From Chrysopilus asiliformis (taxonomy: Eukaryota > Arthropoda > Insecta > Diptera > Rhagionidae), in contig OZ035963.1 in NCBI GenBank assembly GCA_964034945.1, positions 33,263,644 to 33,327,643 of the forward strand: a stretch of 64,000 nucleotides of DNA, written 5' to 3'. The stretch's first letter is position 1. The number at the start of each line of letters is the position of its first letter. Of this stretch, positions 58,090 through 64,000 are shown in pieces. The translations under genes and the position numbers were made by a program. Under the pieces are notes generated by a model. That model was not told the origin of the DNA and searched no databases. It worked only from the letters and a program-made list of their open reading frames with translations.

Positions 58090-58700
58090 GTGTGCGAAAA
58101 AAGTTGAACGTGAATACAGTTCACGTTAAAATTCGGCACTAAATTTTGTTTTGTAAGAATTCCGGTACATCCTATGATAATACGAGGAATGTCTGTCTGT
58201 CTGTCTGTCTGTCTGCACAAACGATCTCGAAAACCCGCCTAACGATTTTCACGAAACTTGGGGGTTAGGGATTTTCAGGGACAAGGAATCGATCTAGATA
58301 GGTCTCCCCTCTGAGAAAATTCCCCCTCGATACCCCTTGCCTAGTATCTTCGAATTGAGTGGTCCGATCTTAATGAAACTTTACAGTTTTACTAAGGAGG
58401 CTAAAGGCTTTCGATTTTTCCACTACAAACCTGACTTTTCCCTCCCCTCGATAACCCTCACCTGGTGTTTTAAAACGTTTCAAAAATCGGTGACAGCGAT
58501 TACTCAATAACCACTCAACCGATTTCTATGAAATTTTGTTATCGCGCGTTAGTTTTAGTTCTAGCTTTCTAGGTCGGGAATTTAAAAACTCTGGAAAGGC
58601 TCTGTAAAGATAATGTGAATTTAGTTTTTCCCCAAAAATCACCAAAAGTAGGATTTTGAGCTCGCCGAGCATGGCTCGGTCTTCCTGGTACTTACAATAA
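58090..58700. mobile_element. Fourth microsatellite-bearing repeat
   Basis: (GTCT)n at 58191-58215, then GATCTCGAAAACCCGCC, ATTTTCACGAAACTTGG, two CCCCTCGATA(A)CCC phrases, and a CCGAGCATGGCTCGG hairpin near 58662. No coding frame. The body plan matches other DINE/mini-me-like elements, but the sequence is distinct. Confidence 0.5.
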
Positions 58701-60240
58701 AGCACCGATCATGGTTCCTACATAGATGAAAAATTTCGGTACTATACCAGTCATGTGGTCATCGTAGCTAGAGTTAAATGTATTTTTTAGTCATATGGGG
58801 TTAGTGATTTTCAACCAAAATTTTGACTAATTAACGTCACGCTGTGAAAATTACGTTTCATTTTAATTGTATCTTTCATCAGACCACCCTTGTGACATTT
58901 TTCTTGAAATGCAAAGTTTTTTTTTTAAATAGTTGGAACCATATCTAAAGTTTTTTTCTTCATCTCGTAATGAACCAAAAACCTATCTTGTTAATAAAAT
59001 AATGTAATTGGATCAATTCGATTCGGATTCAACTTCCAATCTGATTTAGTAGCTTATCATATCGATAAATACAAAAAACTGACTCAGATTTGCGTGAAAA
59101 CCGGCTAGTGAGCAAATAAATCATAAAAACGACAAAAACTATATTCTCTATGCCATTCAAAACTCTAGTTTCTTGTGTATAGTAAAGTATCTTTGGGAAA
59201 GCCGCGACTGCGCCCAGGTATACAAATTGATTAAAAATTTTGAAAGATGAACCAAACAAAAATAAATGGTAACTTCCATTTAACCATTCGCGGCTTCGTT
59301 TGAAAAAAAAAACCATCCCTTCGATTAGTGACGGAGCATAAAACCAATCTATGAATTAATTACCTTGAAACACAACAACATGCCCACCAAACAGTTCTTA
59401 ACTAGAATCGAACGGTGATTGAGGCTGATCTGATCTGAGCAGAGCTAAGCGTTAAGCGGAATGGATCTTGTTTTGATTTACGTCGTCCGCGGTGGCGGTA
59501 ACTCGTGTTGCTATAAAGTAGTTCGTCGCTACAAACGGTGCGAGTTAAACGTAAAACCGAAGGTAAACTCAATTCATCCGTCCCGGCCGGCGCTAGTCTC
59601 CTTTTATAATTTCCATAAGATCTGCTCTCCGTCAATTTTATTAGTTGGACCTAAACCTCGATCTATCCGTTTTTTTTTTCAGCGTATCCAGGCAATACCT
59701 TTTCGTCGGTTATAATATTTACGCGTAACTGTCAGTTTATATTTCATTTGGGGCTATCTGTTCATTTTTTAATAACTTCCTTTCCTTTTTTTATGATTTA
59801 ATATCACTTGGAATATTGTCGGTCGAGTTTATGTTCGTGGCGGATACGGTATTTTAACAAAAAAAATCTTTTAACATACAGGATGGTTGTTTTATTGACT
59901 GAATAAATTATCAAGATTGATGATACCGGACTAATTTCAGTAGAATCGATCATTTGTCATTCCTTTAAATTTTTGCTAATTATCGACTTCTACTAACTAT
60001 TTTCAGTAGTTTTATTTACTTTATCTTTTTGCGGTTACAAAAAAAAATTCTATAAAAGAGAAATAATTCTTTGAAATGCAATACGATAAAAAAAAATTTT
60101 TTTCATAAGAACCAGTCACAATTTAAGAACCTTAAAATTTCATACTGAAATTCAAAATAAAATGTTAGCATAGATTTACACACAAAGAATATTCGATCTA
60201 TGTTCATGCCCATTTATTTTTCTAGCATTATAATTCACAG
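58701..60240. other. Intron sequence with one GC-richer block
   Basis: 59430-59715 is GC-richer (CGTCGTCCGCGGTGGCGG, CCGTCCCGGCCGGCGC) and ends in a poly-T acceptor-like TTTTTTTTTTCAG at 59672-59682. It could be an alternative exon or regulatory block of the Sp gene; not demonstrable here. The rest is featureless. Confidence 0.3.
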
Positions 60241-60249
60241 ATTCAAGTT

Positions 60250-60325
60250 TTCATTTCCCAATTTACGACGTTTCTCAATTTACGACTTTGCCCAATTTAC
60301 GACGTTTCCCAATTTACGACGTTTT
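60250..60325. repeat. Minisatellite CCCAATTTACGACGTTT
   Basis: Four imperfect copies of a 17- to 18-bp unit. Confidence 0.85.
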
Positions 60326-60421
60326 TGGGTGGGTATAATTTCCTGATTTTGTGTGCGAATTTTCTCGTAAACACTATTTTTAACAAAAAAATTGAGACAA
60401 TGGGTGATGTGAATAAAAAAA

Positions 60422-60988
60422 AACATAACAAAAGCTATAATTGCCAATCTGGCAATTATTAAAAACCCGTATGGTGATATTCGTATCAAAATTCGAACAG
60501 TTGTACCAAAATTCCACTTTGAAGTCAAACTTTCCAAAAAGATTTTTTAAAATTTATTCCAATCGGATTTTGATGTATGGGAGTTTTATGTAGAATCATA
60601 TCCTAAATAACTTTTGTTCTTGGACTTTTTTGATAAGATACACCGTTTTTGAGATATTCACAAAAAACGATTTCGTTCGTATGGGGGGTACCCCTATCCA
60701 TTTTTGCCCATTAACGAACCTAGCCTCGCATTTTACGAAAAACGAATCTGACCAAAATTTCAAGTCTGTAGCTCAATCCGTGCGCCCGCAATCCGCGCCA
60801 CAGACGGACGGACAGACAGACAGACAGACGGACGGACAGACGGACGGACAAGCAAAATTCAATTTTTTTTATCATTCTAAACACACTGGTGTAATTCATT
60901 TTGGTGTGTGATGACGGGATCTTGGCGTTACAAACGGTAAAGCAAAGTTAATATACCCTTTGGTTTCACCATACGGGTATAAAAAAAA
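60422..60988 (-). mobile_element. DINE-1/mini-me-like element, copy I
   Basis: Complete ends; array 60802-60850. It retains part of the GTACCCC block. Confidence 0.85.
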
Positions 60989-61185
60989 TAGCTTTTGCTA
61001 AAACTGATGTTTTTTAGTTAATGCAGTCTGTATGCAGTCTGCATTAGTTAAAAAACTTTTTCGAAAAAAAAACATTTTTAATAGAAAACTTATCTTTTAC
61101 CGTAATCAAGATATTTCAAGTTTTGTAAAAAAAAATTGTTGTGTAAACTGATCTTATATTCGTCGGGTTATATAGTAAATTGCGC
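60989..61185. other. Fragment related to the second (GTCY) family, plus small hairpin
   Basis: TTAGTTAATGCAG and CTGCATTAGTTAA at 61013-61055 form a hairpin. ATCTTTTACCGTAATCAAG and CTTATATTCGTCGGG resemble 6660-6720. Confidence 0.4.
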
Positions 61186-62093
61186 AGGGTCTTTCAATAA
61201 GGACGCTCGAAGTTTGTTAGGTTATAGGGATCATGTTGTTAAAGCAATATCTGTCAAATCTGTTGGGAATTGTTCAGTAGTATATGGAAAATCACCAACG
61301 CTATAACGCGTTTCACAACGTGTGCAAATTATCAACTTTAAGTTTCAAAATCAGTGCTCAAAATCATCTTTAGCGACGAGGCTCATTTTTGGATGAATGG
61401 ATATGTGAACAAGCAAAATTGTTGAATTTGGGACGATACTAATCCACACGAGATACACCCGCACCGAATGCATCCCGAGAAAGTTACTGTTTGGTGCAGA
61501 TTTTGGTCTGGCGGAATCATCGGTCCGTACTTCTTCCAAAACGAAACTGGCATTGCCATAACCGTCAACGGCGAGCACTACAGATCGATGATAAGTAACT
61601 TCTTTTGGCCTAAACTGGATGATATGGATACTGACAACATGTGGTTCCAACAGGACGGCGCTACATGCCACACAGCGCTTGCCAAGATGGAGATTCTGCA
61701 CAAGCGAGTTGAGGGCATGGTAATCTCGCGTGGCGGTGACGTGAACTGGCCACCGAGATTGTGCGATTTAACGCCTTTAGACTTCTTCGTTTGGGGTTAT
61801 CTTTAATCTCAGTTGAAAGCGAAAAACCCCAAACAATTGATACTCTCAAAGCCAACATAACGAACGACATCCAGCAAATTCAGGCAGATTTATGCGACAG
61901 TCATCGAAAATTGGACGTCCCGAATACGTACCACCAAGCAAAGCCGCACGAACATTTCAACGACGTGATATTCCATGCTTGATGCCATAAAATATTCTTT
62001 CAAACTAAAAAATAAATAAATTGAGTGGATATCTCACACACAACTTGTTTTATTTACATTTAAAAATCGAGCGTCCTTAAATTTCTTTCCGTG
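61186..62093 (+). pseudogene. mariner DD41D (rosa-type) transposase pseudogene
   Basis: Ends share AAGGACGCTCGA in inverted orientation. From 61366 the + frame reads IFSDEAHFWMNGYVNKQNC, then TGA at 61423-61425 (probably from CGA Arg). It goes on through HPEKVTVWCRFWSGGIIGPY, MWFQQDGATCHTA and DLTPLDFFVWGYL to TAA. Catalytic Asp codons lie at 61375, 61654 and 61780, leaving 41 residues between the second and third, the DD41D signature known from the rosa group of mariners. After WGYL a frameshift leads to PQTIDTLKANI...CDSHRKLDV. The N-terminal DNA-binding half is deleted. Dead, but with a fully readable catalytic core. Confidence 0.88.
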
Positions 62094-62562
62094 AAATAAT
62101 GTTTTCCGGTCAAGAATTTAATTTCTATCACGTTATTTTGAAGAAAACCCCGAAAAATGATGTCGTTATTGCATTATGATACGATAATGTTTTGCATCCC
62201 TGCTTAAAACTAAAGATACCTGTATTTTATATTTGTTTTCAGTATGAAATATTTACCCTATTTTGACGATCAAAATTTGTATTCTGTAAACTTTTTGTTA
62301 TTCAGTTAACTCGACTTCTAGAACTTCAATTTTTTTTTAATAGTATAAGGCTACAGGTCACATTGGGTATTTCCTTCCGTGTTTTTCTCGAAACCATTTC
62401 CATGCAAACTACAGTAGATAGTTCAATGTGACCTCTAGCCTGAAATCGTTTAAAGTAAGCTTTTTATGATAATACCTTCAATCGAATTTAATATTTACAT
62501 AGTTCGTTTTTTCTTCATATTTGACACAGATATATGTATTAATAATTTGAACACTATTTCAG
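62094..62562. other. End of the large intron
   Basis: AT-rich. CTACAGGTCACATTGGG (62351) and TCAATGTGACCTCTAG (62422) form an inverted pair of about 90 bp span. The intron ends with the acceptor at 62562. Confidence 0.5.
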
Positions 62563-62840
62563 GATCACCCCAGCCTTCGAGGAACCCCATTAGCGATGTT
62601 GGCAGCACAATGCAACAAATTATCAAGTAAATCTCCACCACCATTGGCAGATGCGGCAGTTGGCAAGGGATTTCATCCATGGAAGAAAAGTCCAACATCA
62701 ACAGCATCAGTTGGTCAGCATTCGCCCTGTGCCATATCGTCTACTTCAATAGTGTCGGCCCCATCATCGGCCAGTATATCGAGTATCCAACGATCCCTGC
62801 CGTCTAGCACAATTAACACAATGGTTAATCTTTCTGCCAG
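62563..62840 (+). CDS. Sp-family transcription factor, second coding exon (Sp box)
   Basis: Acceptor ATTTCAG at 62556-62562; donor GCCAG|GTATAT at 62841. The exon is 278 nt, from phase 0 to phase 2. It holds the Sp box, TPLAMLAAQCNKL (residues about 46-58 of the joined protein), the N-terminal signature of Sp factors. GKGFHPWKKS follows (about 72-81), which is typical of the Sp6-Sp9 / insect Sp1 class, then a Ser/Thr/Ala/Pro-rich low-complexity region. The open frame continues past the donor until 63102, but that extension is not Sp-like, whereas splicing out 62841-62905 restores Sp-like sequence. Sp proteins are nuclear activators or repressors that bind GC/GT boxes. Confidence 0.9.
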
Positions 62841-62905
62841 GTATATAATATTTAACCCTTTCCACAATCAAATATGTTATTTAATAGTAACTTTAATGAT
62901 TTTAG
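62841..62905 (+). other. Short intron of the Sp gene (65 nt)
   Basis: GTATAT donor and TGATTTTAG acceptor. Removing it joins AG|C into a Ser codon and keeps the reading frame. Its 65-nt length is typical of small insect introns and contrasts with the 62-kb intron before it. Confidence 0.85.
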
Positions 62906-64000
62906 CCGGCCCATCACATCATCCTGTTCAGCTGTTTCGACACCCTCATATGGAAGCGATTTATACTTTCCCAGCGCAACGACTTCACCAGCTGTGGCCG
63001 ATAATCCACACATGCATCAGGGATTATTGGGGAAGGTTGAGGGCACCACTTTTGGATCCGTTTACAGTCGACATCCATACGATTGGCCCTTCAATGCGGT
63101 AACTGCGGCTGCGGCGACACACAAAACCGAGGGTGTGAACTCTGGCTGGTGGGATATGCATAGCGCGGCTGGGAGTTGGCTCGATATGGGTGGAGCTGGA
63201 ATGCATTCGACTATGGCTAATTATGCTACGGCTGGTACCGATTACTCATCGTTAACGCATTCGCTGTCCAACACGGCACATTTATTGGGTTCCGGTCAGC
63301 ATCTTTTACAGGACACATATAAGAGCATGCTGCCAGGCCAAACAGTAGGTGGATTTGGTTTGCCCCATGGATCCGCTTCTTCATCACCCGGCCAGGCCGT
63401 TACACCTCAAACACCCTCGCCACGATCACAACGAAGGTACGCCGGACGCGCTACATGCGATTGCCCCAATTGCCAGGAAGCCGACAGATTAGGACCTGCA
63501 GGTGTCCACTTAAGAAAGAAGAACATTCACTCCTGTCACATACCTGGCTGCGGTAAAGTTTATGGAAAGACAAGTCATTTAAAAGCTCACCTCAGGTGGC
63601 ATACTGGTGAGAGGCCGTTCGTGTGCAATTGGCTCTTCTGTGGAAAAAGATTTACCCGATCCGATGAACTTCAACGACACCTGAGAACTCATACCGGCGA
63701 GAAACGTTTCGCTTGTCCAGTTTGCAATAAGAGATTCATGCGAAGTGATCACCTGGCAAAGCACGTGAAAACGCATAACGGTGGACCACAGTCCAATACG
63801 AAAAAGGGTTCGTCCGAATCGTGCAGTGACTCAGAGGAAACAAATCAATCGGAAAGCATGAATCAAAGCCACCCGGGCACACCAACGCATCAGGGCATGT
63901 CAATGTCCCATCATATCGGTTCACCCGTTATGCACCAACAACAGCAATCACAGCAGACCCAACACCAGCAGCATCATCACCACCATCATCACGCGCCTAG
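62906..64000 (+). CDS. Sp-family transcription factor, third coding exon (buttonhead box, three C2H2 fingers), cut by window end
   Basis: Continues in phase from the previous exon; 364 full codons are visible, with no stop before the window ends. SDLYFP and [12 protein letters not shown] come first, then [15 protein letters not shown], resembling the WWD segment of Sp8/Sp9. The buttonhead box CDCPNC is at 63456-63473 (residue about 315). Three C2H2 fingers follow at 63534-63602, 63624-63692 and 63714-63776, all with intact Cys and His. Recognition helices [16 protein letters not shown] and RSDHLAKH are those of GC-box binding Sp/KLF proteins, with TGE(R/K)-type linkers. The C-terminal part is Ser/Glu-rich, then Gln- and His-rich (about 63930-63992). 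In flies, relatives act in limb and head development; that role is family knowledge. A paralogue such as buttonhead is the main alternative, but GKGFHPWKKS and the WWD block favour insect Sp1. Confidence 0.93.

Larger units (their letters stand above)
491..62562 (+). other. Proposed giant first coding intron (about 62 kb), packed with mobile elements
   Basis: Bounded by GTAAGT at 491 and ATTTCAG at 62562, with matching phase 0/0. No other host coding exon was recognised on either strand. Contents are itemised separately. Regulatory elements are likely in such an intron of a developmental gene, but none can be named from sequence alone. Confidence 0.65.

Noticed and set aside
2431..58215. CRISPR array from regularly repeated units
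   Set aside because: Repeats are contiguous tetramers or dispersed elements with no unique spacers, in a eukaryotic setting.
62841..63102. ORF 62596-63102 read as a continuous protein
   Set aside because: It runs through the 65-nt intron in the wrong frame; splicing restores clear Sp-family sequence.

Overview
The window is AT-rich eukaryotic DNA, almost certainly from an insect. The only host gene I can support is an Sp/buttonhead-family zinc-finger transcription factor on the + strand. It is split between the two ends of the window: a 38-codon first coding exon at 377-490, and two further exons at 62563-62840 and 62906-64000, the last cut by the window edge. The splice phases agree, and the second exon carries the Sp box. 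The third carries the buttonhead box and three C2H2 fingers. I read the whole as one gene of the insect Sp1 / vertebrate Sp6-9 class with a first coding intron of about 62 kb. A dipteran is my best guess, inferred from a DINE-1/mini-me-like repeat family with (GTCY)n arrays and from DD41D mariner relics; neither is decisive.

The intron (491-62562) holds no other host coding exon that I can defend. It is a dense layer of mostly dead or non-autonomous transposable elements. The most abundant is a 0.5-0.65 kb DINE-1/Helitron-like family (nine copies: 2075, 3861, 18546, 24344, 31539, 32832, 46272, 57036, 60422), each with paired CCCGTATGGTGA motifs, and all but the truncated copy at 32832 with a GTCY array. 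A tRNA-derived SINE is present in at least four copies, two with clean 11-bp target duplications. LINE remains include one LINE inserted into another (9180-11455), a degraded reverse transcriptase (51290-52140), a C-terminal fragment (54962-55500) and orphan 3' tails. DNA-transposon relics with readable target duplications include hAT (34803-36181 and 40706-41469, both with perfect 8-bp duplications), piggyBac (TTAA, 23753-24087), PIF/Harbinger-type (TTA at 708, 16863, 28741, 37197; a copy with a broken Myb/SANT-like ORF at 56212), and mariner DD41D pseudogenes (43380-43962 and 61186-62093).

The most unusual structures are: two TA-flanked elements of 948 and 947 bp (28777-29724, 46450-47396) that share an architecture but each carry their own version of a scattered GGNCNNNNTGAC-type motif; an almost entirely palindromic element (36823-38184, 12-bp target duplication) whose arms carry a CTGAAGA-stem-GAAA hairpin that looks superficially like a hammerhead core; a hAT element with inverted TTTTTTACG arrays and a second palindrome inside it; and several very tight hairpin repeats. 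Nesting is up to three levels deep, so relative insertion order can be read from the sequence.

No CRISPR array, rRNA or convincing functional tRNA gene was seen. Apart from the Sp exons and one intact 3' portion of a LINE ORF (9629-10390), the open frames are short or belong to repeats.
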